Positions 8,793-16,434 of a DNA stretch of 64,000 nucleotides are shown piece by piece (the first letter of the stretch is position 1; each line of letters opens with the position of its first letter). The DNA is taken from the NCBI RefSeq assembly GCF_001293645.1, contig NZ_LBMD01000012.1:122222-186221 (forward strand), given 5' to 3'. Both the position numbers and the translations under genes were made by a program. This DNA comes from Bacillus sp. CHD6a. GTDB taxonomy: Bacteria > Bacillota > Bacilli > Bacillales > Bacillaceae_I. The notes below the pieces were generated by a model that ran no database searches, had not been told where the DNA came from, and saw only the letters and a list, made by a program, of their open reading frames with translations.

Positions 8793-8818
8793 GTTTGCAC
8801 CACATTTTAACAGGGTAC
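8793..8818 (+). promoter_or_regulatory. SigB-type promoter of katE
   Basis: GTTTGC (8793-8798), a 14-base spacer and GGGTAC (8813-8818) match the general-stress sigma factor pattern (GTTTAA, 12-15, GGGTAT). It is 53 bases before the GTG start of katE, which is SigB-controlled in B. subtilis. Confidence 0.75.
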
Positions 8819-8871
8819 GTAAAAAAGGCATGTCCTTTTACATAATCTAATTTAAGGAGTGGAGCGGCGAA

Positions 8872-10914
8872 GTGAGTAATAAAGTAAACGAGCAAAGCAA
8901 ACATGACCAATTAGATCAGTTTCGTGTAGATGATGAAGGGAAGACAATGACGACCAACCAAGGAGTCAAGGTCTCAGAGGATGAGTTCTCCTTAAAAGCA
9001 GGCGAACGCGGACCAACCTTAATGGAGGATTTCCATTTTAGAGAAAAGATGACCCACTTTGACCATGAGCGCATCCCGGAGAGGATTGTCCATGCAAGGG
9101 GATTTGCAGCCCATGGCGAGTTTGAATTATATGAATCAATGGAGAAATATACAAAAGCGAAATTCTTGCAAGACACTTCAGTCAAAACGCCTGTATTTGT
9201 GCGCTTTTCAACGGTTGCCGGATCAAGGGGTTCGGCGGAAACGGTCCGTGATGCACGTGGTTTTGCAACGAAATTCTATACAGAAGAAGGGAACTACGAT
9301 CTTGTTGGAAACAATATTCCGGTGTTCTTCATACAAGATGCAATAAAGTTTCCTGATTTAGTACATGCCTTAAAGCCTGAACCGCATAACGAGATACCGC
9401 AAGCAGCTTCTGCTCATGATACGTTTTGGGATTTTATCGCAAATAATCAAGAGTCTGCACATATGGTCATGTGGGCAATGTCAGATCGGGCTATTCCGAG
9501 AAGTCTCCGGATGATGGAAGGCTTTGGCGTTCATACGTTCCGGTTTGTAAATGCAGAAGGAAAAGCTCATTTTGTTAAATTCCACTGGAAACCGGTGCTT
9601 GGAACCCATTCCCTTGTTTGGGACGAAGCGCAGAAAATTAACGGAAAAGACCCTGACTTTCACCGCCGAGACCTTTGGGAGTCTATAGAAACCGGAGATT
9701 ACCCGGAGTATGAGTTTGGAGTACAGTTACTTGCTGAAGAAGACGAGTTTAATTTTGACTTTGATATTCTTGATCCGACGAAGCTTTGGCCGGAAGAAGA
9801 TGTTCCCGTAAAGATTATCGGAAAATTAACTTTGAACCGCAATGTCGACAATGTGTTTGCCGAAACAGAACAGGCGGCATTTCACCCGGGCCATGTTGTA
9901 CCGGGCATTGATTTTTCCAATGATCCATTATTGCAAGGTCGTTTATTCTCCTATACGGATACCCAGCTTATTAGACTGGGCGGTCCTAATTTTCACGAAC
10001 TCCCTATCAACAGGCCGGTATGCCCGTTCCATAACAATCAGCGTGATGGATACGGCCGTCAAACGATTAATAAGGGCCCGGTAAGCTATCATAAAAATTC
10101 ATTAGCTTCCAATACTCCAAGGCCGGCAAGCGAAGCGGAAGGCGGGTATGTCCATTATCAAGAAAAGGTTGAAGGTAGAAAAGTGAGAACGAGAAGTGAC
10201 AGCTTCAAGGACCATTTCTCTCAAGCGACTTTATTTTGGAACAGCATGACAAAATTTGAAAAAGATCATATTAAACAAGCGTTTAGCTTTGAGCTTGGAA
10301 AAGTAAAGAGCAAAGACATAAGGCAACAAGTGGTCGACATGTTTGCTAACGTCAGCATGGAGCTAGCAGAAGCTGTAGCGGAAGCAATTAGCGCTGATAA
10401 ACCTAGTGGATCAGGGTCTACTGTGACAAAATCATCGCCTGCACTAAGTCAGGAAAATACGGTGAAAAAGCCTGCAACACGAAAAGTGGGAGTCATCATT
10501 TCTAATGATTTTCAAGGGAAGGATGTATTATCTGTTCTTGAATCCTTGAAGGCCGAGGGGCTCAAGCCAGAACTTATCAGTACTACCCTTGGAAAGGTGA
10601 CTGCTAGTGATGGAGCCGAGTTAGAGATAGACCATACGTTTTTGACTTGTGATTCTGTTCTGTTCGATGCGCTTTACGCTGTTGGGGGGAAAGAATTGGA
10701 CAAGAAGTTCCACCGTGAAGCTACTTATTTCCTTGAGGAAGCCTATCACCATTTCAAGCCAATTGGAGCTACCCATGATGGCAAGCAGTGGGTGGAGAAA
10801 TTGGAGATCAAAGGTGCTTCTGGTGTGGTATGCAGTGATGAAGCGGAGCAGTTTGTAACTGGCTTTGTGGATGCCATTGCGGCGCATAGACATTGGGAGA
10901 GAGAAGAAGTGTAA
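8872..10914 (+). CDS. katE: large-subunit (HPII-type) catalase
   Basis: This 680-residue clade II catalase disproportionates hydrogen peroxide in the cytoplasm. Visible active-site residues are distal His74 (VHARG), distal Asn147 (VGNN) and the proximal heme ligand Tyr361 (LFSYTDTQ). Residues about 535-680 form the DJ-1/flavodoxin-like C-terminal domain found only in large catalases, joined by a Ser/Lys-rich linker. Length matches B. subtilis KatE (686). The start is GTG, with GGAG at 8861-8864 and AAGGAG at 8854-8859 upstream. A SigB-type promoter precedes it, so stress or stationary-phase expression is likely. Confidence 0.95.
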   Translation: MSNKVNEQSKHDQLDQFRVDDEGKTMTTNQGVKVSEDEFSLKAGERGPTLMEDFHFREKMTHFDHERIPERIVHARGFAAHGEFELYESMEKYTKAKFLQDTSVKTPVFVRFSTVAGSRGSAETVRDARGFATKFYTEEGNYDLVGNNIPVFFIQDAIKFPDLVHALKPEPHNEIPQAASAHDTFWDFIANNQESAHMVMWAMSDRAIPRSLRMMEGFGVHTFRFVNAEGKAHFVKFHWKPVLGTHSLVWDEAQKINGKDPDFHRRDLWESIETGDYPEYEFGVQLLAEEDEFNFDFDILDPTKLWPEEDVPVKIIGKLTLNRNVDNVFAETEQAAFHPGHVVPGIDFSNDPLLQGRLFSYTDTQLIRLGGPNFHELPINRPVCPFHNNQRDGYGRQTINKGPVSYHKNSLASNTPRPASEAEGGYVHYQEKVEGRKVRTRSDSFKDHFSQATLFWNSMTKFEKDHIKQAFSFELGKVKSKDIRQQVVDMFANVSMELAEAVAEAISADKPSGSGSTVTKSSPALSQENTVKKPATRKVGVIISNDFQGKDVLSVLESLKAEGLKPELISTTLGKVTASDGAELEIDHTFLTCDSVLFDALYAVGGKELDKKFHREATYFLEEAYHHFKPIGATHDGKQWVEKLEIKGASGVVCSDEAEQFVTGFVDAIAAHRHWEREEV

Positions 10915-10925
10915 GTTAATACAAA

Positions 10926-10960
10926 AAAGCAGCCCGAATGAAATCTGTTGGGCTGCTTTA
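10926..10960. terminator. bidirectional terminator between katE and the HxlR gene
   Basis: AAAGCAGCCC pairs exactly with GGGCTGCTTT. A-rich and T-rich flanks on the two sides allow it to serve both convergent genes. Confidence 0.8.
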
Positions 10961-10972
10961 TTGATCCATAGA

Positions 10973-11293
10973 CTATAATTGCTTTTCCGCTTCACAACCC
11001 TCATTACCCCACTTACACAACGATTTCATCATCGGTTGGAGGGTAAGTGCTTCTTCTGTCAGCTCATACTCCACATGCAAAACCTTGCCGGGGTATTCTG
11101 TTCTTTTCACCATGCCTAATTGTTCGAGCTCGCGGAGTTGATCGGTCAAGACTTTCCGGTTAATCTCTGGAATTTCTCGTTCCAGCTCAGAAAAGCGTAT
11201 AGGACCATTTTCGAGGGCACAATATACTTGCGGTCGCCATTTACCACCAATGACATTTAAAGCGCGGTTGACTGGGAATTCTTTAGGTTCCAC
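10973..11293 (-). CDS. HxlR-family winged-helix regulator
   Basis: This 106-residue protein carries the HxlR/MarR-like fold, with ALNVIGGKWRP near residue 11, RFSELEREIPEINRKVLTDQL as recognition helix and a wing ending at YELTEEA. Many family members (HypR, YodB) sense electrophiles through a Cys just before the ALxxIGGKW segment. Here that position is Phe6 and the only cysteines are near the C-terminus. AAAGGA precedes the ATG. It is divergent from a VOC-protein gene that it probably controls. Confidence 0.85.
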   Translation of the reverse strand: MEPKEFPVNRALNVIGGKWRPQVYCALENGPIRFSELEREIPEINRKVLTDQLRELEQLGMVKRTEYPGKVLHVEYELTEEALTLQPMMKSLCKWGNEGCEAEKQL

Positions 11294-11324
11294 ATAGAAC
11301 AGTCCTTTCTATATCAAGTCAGTT

Positions 11325-11334
11325 ACTTTAAAGT
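11325..11334. promoter_or_regulatory. candidate operator in the HxlR/VOC divergent region
   Basis: A perfect 10-bp palindrome ACTTTAAAGT sits between the two divergent genes, within a longer partly symmetrical stretch GTTACTTTAAAGTGCGTAC. Its position suits autoregulation by the HxlR protein. There is no direct evidence beyond symmetry and location. Confidence 0.35.
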
Positions 11335-11410
11335 GCGTACTTTTTTATTTATGCATTATATTTTACCCTATCAATATTAGCAAATAATATTTATTTAGGA
11401 GGAAATCAAA

Positions 11411-11902
11411 ATGAGATATCCAAGAACTTTTTCGCATATAGGTTTATCTGTTCCTAACTTGGAGCAAGCAGTAAAATTTTATACAGAAGTGATGGGCTGG
11501 TATGTCATTATGGAACCGGCAGATGTAGTGGAGGATGACTCTGCTATTGGAGTTATGTGTACCGATGTCTTTGGAGAAGGATGGGGGAAATTCCGAATTG
11601 CTCACCTTGCCACTGGAGACAAAATAGGAATAGAGCTATTTGAATTCCCGGAAAATGAAAAGCCGGAAAATAATTTCGAATACTGGAAGACAGGCATTTT
11701 CCACTACTGTGTTCAAGATTCCGATGTAGAGGGACTTGTAGAGAAAATTGTGGAGCATGGAGGCAAACAACGCATGCCAATCCGTGAATATTACCCTGGT
11801 GAAAAACCATATCGCATGGTCTACTGTGAAGATCCATTCGGTAACTTAGTAGAAATCTATTCCCATTCTTATGAGCTAACCTATTCAGAAGGTGCTTATT
11901 AA
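11411..11902 (+). CDS. VOC-superfamily (glyoxalase/dioxygenase-fold) protein
   Basis: This 163-residue protein has two beta-alpha-beta-beta-beta modules. The first begins FSHIGLSVPNLEQAVKFYTEVMGW and the second contains GIFHYCVQDSDV and ends VYCEDPFGNLVEIYSH. The likely metal ligands are His10 in the first module, His in IFHYCV and Glu in LVEIY. It could be a lactoylglutathione-lyase-like, extradiol-dioxygenase-like or thiol-transfer enzyme. AGGAGG precedes the ATG. It is divergent from the HxlR regulator and upstream of a quinone oxidoreductase, which suggests electrophile or aromatic stress handling. Confidence 0.8.
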   Translation: MRYPRTFSHIGLSVPNLEQAVKFYTEVMGWYVIMEPADVVEDDSAIGVMCTDVFGEGWGKFRIAHLATGDKIGIELFEFPENEKPENNFEYWKTGIFHYCVQDSDVEGLVEKIVEHGGKQRMPIREYYPGEKPYRMVYCEDPFGNLVEIYSHSYELTYSEGAY

Positions 11903-11940
11903 TCTCAATCATAAATCTTATTTACTTCAGGAAGTTGCGC

Positions 11941-11980
11941 TTAGAGGAGACCTACAAGCTTGCCTAGTAGGCTCCTCTAA
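11941..11980 (+). terminator. long hairpin after the VOC gene (repeat-core relic)
   Basis: TTAGAGGAG and CTCCTCTAA pair perfectly, with a further near-complementary stretch inside (ACCTAC/GTAGG). The sequence resembles the GGAGACC...GGCTCC heart of the window's large repeats, so it may be a repeat remnant serving as terminator. No T-tract follows. Confidence 0.45.
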
Positions 11981-12048
11981 TGTTTTACCGTCGATCAGTT
12001 AGCCTAGTGTTAGATATAATTTATTCCATTTTTAGGTGGGGAGACAAC

Positions 12049-13026
12049 ATGAAAGCTTGGTTATTAAAAGAAGCAGGAAGTATCCATAACATGGTATGGG
12101 GCGACATTGCAGACCCAAAAGAAGAAAACCGGGAACTGTTAGTGAAAGTTCAAGCTGTAGCACTGAATCCTGTCGACTACAAAGTAGCCACGAATGGGAA
12201 TCCTGCCTGGTGTTATCCGCACATCGTCGGAGTGGACCTTGCCGGAGAAGTAGTTTCTGTTGGAGATGGGGTTACTAGTCACAAAGTGGGGGACCGTGTT
12301 GCAGTTCACACAAATCTCGCCAAAAAAGGTGCGTTCGCAGAACTTGCGGTGGTAGATGCCCGTGCAGCAGGACGTATTCCCGACGAAGTTTCATTTGAAG
12401 ACGCTGCTGCAATTTTATGTGCGGGGATGACCGCTTATGAAGCTGTCGTTCAAAAGTTGAACGTTACTCATAAGAAAAACATTCTCATTCATGCAGGTGC
12501 CGGTGGGGTTGGTGGATTTGCCATTCAACTGGCGAAAATGCAGGGATTGAGAGTTTTCACAACTGCTTCTAAGTCCAATCATGCCTGGGTGCAGAAACTT
12601 GGCGCTGATGTGGTGATTGACTATAAAGAGGAAAATGTAACAGACCGCATTATGGAAGAAACCAACGGACGAGGAGCAGATTTAATTCTAAATACCGTTG
12701 GCAGGGATGTGGCAACAGCAGATTTAGAACGACTCGCATTCTCAGGCCATCTGGCGTACATTGCAGGCGCTCCAGATCTTTCCGGTGTAAAACCATTCTC
12801 TCTATCTCCATCCATCCATGAGGTCGCTCTAGGGGCTGCACACGCTAGTGGAGAAGATCGTGCAGTCAGCAATCTGGCTTTCATGGCAGAAGAGCTGATG
12901 GGAATGGTGAAAGAAGGACGACTGGAGTCTCTTGTAACGAAGGTCCTTCCAAGAGAAGAGTTGGTAGAAGGGCTGAAGCAGCTGCAAGGTCGTCATGTAA
13001 AAGGTAAAATTATTGTGAAGATGTAA
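12049..13026 (+). CDS. zinc-independent quinone oxidoreductase/alcohol dehydrogenase-like (MDR superfamily)
   Basis: This 325-residue medium-chain reductase has an N-terminal GroES-like domain (ALNPVDYKVA, then GVDLAGEVVSVGDGV) and a Rossmann domain with AGAGGVGGFAIQLAK near residue 150. The catalytic and structural zinc cysteines of alcohol dehydrogenases are absent, which points to an NAD(P)H:quinone or enoyl reductase. The ATG at 12049 follows an AGGTGGGGAG ribosome site; the frame is open upstream but without a ribosome site. It follows the VOC gene and ends at a terminator. Confidence 0.85.
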   Translation: MKAWLLKEAGSIHNMVWGDIADPKEENRELLVKVQAVALNPVDYKVATNGNPAWCYPHIVGVDLAGEVVSVGDGVTSHKVGDRVAVHTNLAKKGAFAELAVVDARAAGRIPDEVSFEDAAAILCAGMTAYEAVVQKLNVTHKKNILIHAGAGGVGGFAIQLAKMQGLRVFTTASKSNHAWVQKLGADVVIDYKEENVTDRIMEETNGRGADLILNTVGRDVATADLERLAFSGHLAYIAGAPDLSGVKPFSLSPSIHEVALGAAHASGEDRAVSNLAFMAEELMGMVKEGRLESLVTKVLPREELVEGLKQLQGRHVKGKIIVKM

Positions 13027-13041
13027 GTTGCTAAAAATAAG

Positions 13042-13070
13042 AAGTCGAGATGCTGATCTCGGCTTTTTTT
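13042..13070 (+). terminator. terminator after the quinone oxidoreductase gene
   Basis: AGTCGAGAT and ATCTCGGCT arms around GCTG are followed by a run of seven T. Confidence 0.85.
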
Positions 13071-13077
13071 GTTGGAT

Positions 13078-13126
13078 TCGTAGGAAATTGGGATTCGCCC
13101 GAAAACTGCTGAAAATCGCCCGAAAG
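13078..13126. repeat. short 21-nt periodic motif (TCGCCCGAAA)
   Basis: TCGCCCGAAA occurs at 13095 and again at 13116 (21 bases apart), with a partial copy near 13078. The same decamer-like string appears at the units of the 52-nt array near 30.6 kb (TCGCCCGAAG, CGCCCGAAAC). It lies in the gap after the oxidoreductase terminator. Confidence 0.35.
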
Positions 13127-13277
13127 TATTCTACGTTAAAAAGCCCCTCTAAATGCAACTGGGAAAAACCCCTCTTTAATAAAATATACTTGTCTAAATG
13201 ACATATATATATTGCATAAAGTAATATAAAATGTATAATAATAAATATAATCCATATTTTACTAAGAGGTGATGGGA

Positions 13278-13802
13278 ATGAATTTCTTTGGCGGGCCAAC
13301 AAAGGTGGAAGATGAGCGGATTGTCACAGCTCAAAACAAGATTTACCGGGAAATATATTTTTTCGTGATGGCGATTTGCCTTATCTCCATAGGATTTAAA
13401 TTTTACCAATACGGCTTTGGTGTCAGCTCGATTCACACAGAATTAGCAATACTTATCTTGCAAGGTGCCTATTACACGGCAAGGGGGGCGAGCATGGGTG
13501 TATTGTCAGATGAGGTAGAAATGCATGATCGCAAAAGTAAGGTGCCCATGAAGTGGAAGACTCTTTTTTGGGGTGGAGCTTCTGGTGTCATCCTTGCAAT
13601 TTTCTTCGGTTTAAACAGCGCATTTAATTATGCGGACACGACTGCACAGGCCTACTCCTACTTTTTCATGGTGTTCTTTGTTTCTTTAATGATATATATA
13701 CCGTTTTTAGTTTTGTTATCAGGAAGTACGTTCCATGCTGCGATGAATCGTAGCAAAAAGGCTGCAGAAAAAGAATTAGATGAAGACGAATTAGAGCGGT
13801 GA
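13278..13802 (+). CDS. DUF6773-like membrane protein
   Basis: This 174-residue protein has four transmembrane segments (about residues 29-50, 57-72, 98-116 and 128-152) and charged ends. It resembles the DUF6773 proteins that Bacillus species encode next to small XRE regulators. Function is unknown. AAGAGGTG precedes two candidate ATG codons; 13278 has the better spacing. The stop overlaps the region that begins the next gene, so the two are translationally coupled. Confidence 0.65.
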   Translation: MNFFGGPTKVEDERIVTAQNKIYREIYFFVMAICLISIGFKFYQYGFGVSSIHTELAILILQGAYYTARGASMGVLSDEVEMHDRKSKVPMKWKTLFWGGASGVILAIFFGLNSAFNYADTTAQAYSYFFMVFFVSLMIYIPFLVLLSGSTFHAAMNRSKKAAEKELDEDELER

Positions 13803-13807
13803 TCAAC

Positions 13808-14002
13808 ATGAAAAATTTAAAAATGAAAATGGCGAGAGTGGAAAAAGACTTGTCTCAGTACGAACTGGCCAAGATTGTAGGGGTATCTAGGCAAACAATT
13901 GGACTAATTGAACTCGGCAAATATAATCCAAGCCTCAGTCTCTGTCTTTCCATCTGCAAAGCTCTATCTAAAACGTTAGATCAATTATTTTGGGAAGAGT
14001 GA
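13808..14002 (+). CDS. small XRE-family helix-turn-helix regulator
   Basis: This 64-residue single-domain Cro/CI-type regulator carries LSQYELAKIVGVSRQTIGLIE and KYNPSLSLCLSICKAL, as in YgzD/YvaO-like Bacillus proteins. The ATG at 13808 is preferred; a GTG at 13799 overlaps the previous stop and is also in frame. It is co-transcribed with the four-helix membrane protein upstream. Pairs of this kind often autoregulate, but the target is not known. Confidence 0.85.
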   Translation: MKNLKMKMARVEKDLSQYELAKIVGVSRQTIGLIELGKYNPSLSLCLSICKALSKTLDQLFWEE

Positions 14003-14082
14003 AAAAAACAATATATTAATTGGAGATAATTCCCCCACTATGAAAATATACTTTTGTATAACATTTTATAGGGGGGATTTTT

Positions 14083-14886
14083 TTGCCTAAAATAGAAGTA
14101 GAATCTGGTGTAGAGCTCTATTTTGACGACCAAGGAGAGGGGACACCGGTACTTTTTATTCATGGGGTATGGATGAGCAGGAAGTTTTTCCATAAACAGC
14201 TACCTTATTTCGGCCAAAAACACCGTGCCATCACCATCGATCTGAGGGGGCATGGTGACTCTGCACAAGTCACGGAAGGTCACACCATTTCCACGTATGC
14301 AAAAGATCTGCAGGCATTCATCACTAAGCTGGATCTGAAAGATGTAGTGCTGGTTGGCTGGTCGATGGGGGCCTTTGTAATCTGGGATTACTTACAGCAA
14401 TTTGGGGAGGCGAACGTTAGAGGAACGGTCATAGTAGATGAACTTGCTTCTGATTTCAAATGGCCTGATTTTCCAATTGGCGCCTTTGACCTGCCTACCT
14501 TGACTCATTTTATGAGAGAGGTCCAAGATAACAGAGAAGGCTTTCTTAAGGGCTTTATTCCCCTCATGTTTAAAGAGGATGTGAAGCCTGACGAGATGGC
14601 CTGGATGCTTGAGGAGACAATGAAACCTACGTCAGGAGTGGCAAGCGCCATTTTGTTTGACCAATCCGTGGTGGATTATCGTTCTACGTTCCCCGCCTTA
14701 ACGAAACCAACATTGCTGTGTTTTGGAAAAGCGGAAAAGTTGATACCAGTTGCAGCGGGGGAACACTTGAAGAAATCCATAGCGAATAGTGAATTAATTC
14801 TGTTTGAAGAAAGCTGTCATTGTCCATTTCTTGAAGAAACAGAATTGTTTAATAAAGAAGTATTCAACTTTATAAACTCCATCTAA
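14083..14886 (+). CDS. alpha/beta hydrolase
   Basis: This 267-residue alpha/beta-fold hydrolase has FIHGVW as oxyanion segment, the nucleophile elbow GWSMG (Ser94) and a catalytic His246 in ESCHCPFLEE. LRGHGDS follows strand 4, typical of haloperoxidase/esterase-like members. The substrate is unknown. The start is TTG at 14083, supported by AGGGGGGAT at about 14070-14078; no closer ATG exists. It is a single-gene unit ending at a hairpin. Confidence 0.85.
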   Translation: MPKIEVESGVELYFDDQGEGTPVLFIHGVWMSRKFFHKQLPYFGQKHRAITIDLRGHGDSAQVTEGHTISTYAKDLQAFITKLDLKDVVLVGWSMGAFVIWDYLQQFGEANVRGTVIVDELASDFKWPDFPIGAFDLPTLTHFMREVQDNREGFLKGFIPLMFKEDVKPDEMAWMLEETMKPTSGVASAILFDQSVVDYRSTFPALTKPTLLCFGKAEKLIPVAAGEHLKKSIANSELILFEESCHCPFLEETELFNKEVFNFINSI

Positions 14887-14927
14887 AAAGGGCCTGGCTA
14901 CAGTTGAAATAACTGGCCAGGCCCTTC
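14887..14927 (+). terminator. hairpin after the alpha/beta hydrolase gene
   Basis: AAGGGCCTGGC and GCCAGGCCCTT pair over 11 bases immediately after the stop. The T-tract is weak, but the stem is strong. Confidence 0.65.
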
Positions 14928-14995
14928 ACTTGAACAACCATGTCTTTTTCCTTAAAATAAAAGTATAAAATATTCTGAAAAAGGTGGCGAGAGAT

Positions 14996-15946
14996 ATGAA
15001 GCTGACCGAGGAACTTGAGAGCTTTCCCTATCCGTTCAAAGGGGATATCTACCGTTACTCCAATAATTCCGCACTCCTTACTCCTCCTAGTAGCGTAGAG
15101 GTAACAAAGGGCTATCTAGAGGACATAAAACTAAAAAGGTCCTTATTATCAAAACACCATTCTCGTTGCTTTCAATCTTTTCCTCATACCAACAGGGCGC
15201 AGTGGGAAGCGATGGAGCTTATCTTGACCGACCTTACTAGCTTCTTTCCAGAAAGTTTTCACCTCAAAAAAGAAGGAAAAAAGCACATCTTTATCAACCA
15301 GCTTACCCAAGAAAAGCACGAATTTAAATTGGGAGATGACTCCACTTTACTTGATGAACCTTTGGATTTTATTGGGAGACATGTGCAAGAAGACCTCATC
15401 ATTATGATGCAGCGAGATGGAGATCTTTACCTTGATGCCGGCCAACTTTGTTTTCCAGCTAATTGGTCATTAGCGTTTAACCACGGCATGAGCTTCAAAA
15501 ATATTCACTTTCCAATTCCCGGGTTTAAGGAAGAAGGGTTGGACGAGAGGATTCTGCAATTTCTGCTAAGGCTAGAAGCTGGGAATCCGTGGGGAAGGAA
15601 AAATTGGTCCCTTATGGCAGGAAACAAAATGGACACTTCCCTAGAAACCTTTGATCAATGGGGAAAGGATAGAAAAAATGTTACGGTTGAAAATGCTGGC
15701 GAATTCGTGCATTTACGGGTAGAGGTTCAAAAACTCTTTCGTTTGCCTCGTTCTAATGCCATCCTGTTTACCATTCATACTCACCTGTTACCCCTTGAGA
15801 AACTGATTGAAATTCCTGAGTGGAGGCGACAATTCTATCAGATTTTAGTAGAGCTACCGTCTTATATTGTGGAGTATAAAGGGATTTCATTATTTAAGAA
15901 TAAGATTTTGGCGTATATCGAAAAGAAAGGAGAGGGGTCTCCGTGA
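14996..15946 (+). CDS. heme-dependent oxidative N-demethylase catalytic subunit (DUF3445/HODM)
   Basis: This 316-residue protein fits the DUF3445 family, now known as heme-dependent oxidative N-demethylase (HODM). Family-like segments are FPANWSLAFNHGMSFKNIHFPIPGF and RVEVQKLFRLPRSNAILFTIHTHLLPL. HODM enzymes use a PAS-fold heme site and O2 to remove a methyl group from secondary amines such as dimethylamine, releasing formaldehyde. The ATG at 14996 is chosen because AAGGTGG at 14981-14987 is correctly spaced; a GTG at 14984 lies inside that site. The next two genes supply the partner subunits. The substrate in this organism is inferred. Confidence 0.75.
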   Translation: MKLTEELESFPYPFKGDIYRYSNNSALLTPPSSVEVTKGYLEDIKLKRSLLSKHHSRCFQSFPHTNRAQWEAMELILTDLTSFFPESFHLKKEGKKHIFINQLTQEKHEFKLGDDSTLLDEPLDFIGRHVQEDLIIMMQRDGDLYLDAGQLCFPANWSLAFNHGMSFKNIHFPIPGFKEEGLDERILQFLLRLEAGNPWGRKNWSLMAGNKMDTSLETFDQWGKDRKNVTVENAGEFVHLRVEVQKLFRLPRSNAILFTIHTHLLPLEKLIEIPEWRRQFYQILVELPSYIVEYKGISLFKNKILAYIEKKGEGSP

Positions 15947-16416
15947 ACGATATAAAGAACGAACCAATCTTCCAACCAGGGAAAAGGCACTATGTTCTTT
16001 GTGGAGATGAAGAAGGTTTAAGTAGCTTGAAATTGATTAAAGAAATCCTATTGAACGACCAGCTGTCTTTTGAAGAAATACACCTGAAGTTAGAGTGTTC
16101 TTCTGAGGTGGAAAAAAAGTTTGAAATGCAGAAGATAGGGACTTTTCTTTATGTTGCAGCAGAAGCAAAAAAACTAAGAAAGATCAAAAGTACAGCTGGA
16201 AAACTCGGATATACCTCTGATGAGACTCAATATATTATTGTAGGAGAGGAAGAAAAGAGGATTTTTTGTTGTAGATGTCACTTCGTATCATCAGTTGACC
16301 ATACATTGTATAGGGATAAACACGTTAACTGTGCTGCTTGCAGTTTGCAGTTAGTATTATCCGATCACTATTCGCCTGTAAAAGATGCTTATTTAGGAAA
16401 TGTTGCGCAAAACTAA
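15943..16416 (+). CDS. dimethylamine monooxygenase small subunit-like protein (DmmA type)
   Basis: This 157-residue protein has a C-terminal cysteine cluster (CCRCHFVSSVDHTLYRDKH, then NCAACSLQL) that looks like a metal-binding ribbon. The N-terminal part is mixed alpha/beta (LCGDEEGLSSLKLIKEIL). Position, size and Cys pattern match the DmmA-like component that accompanies HODM in the dimethylamine monooxygenase complex. Its GTG start overlaps the stop of the catalytic subunit. Assignment rests on context more than on recognisable motifs. Confidence 0.6.
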   Translation: MNDIKNEPIFQPGKRHYVLCGDEEGLSSLKLIKEILLNDQLSFEEIHLKLECSSEVEKKFEMQKIGTFLYVAAEAKKLRKIKSTAGKLGYTSDETQYIIVGEEEKRIFCCRCHFVSSVDHTLYRDKHVNCAACSLQLVLSDHYSPVKDAYLGNVAQN

Positions 16417-16434
16417 AAAGGGAAGGGTAGATTT

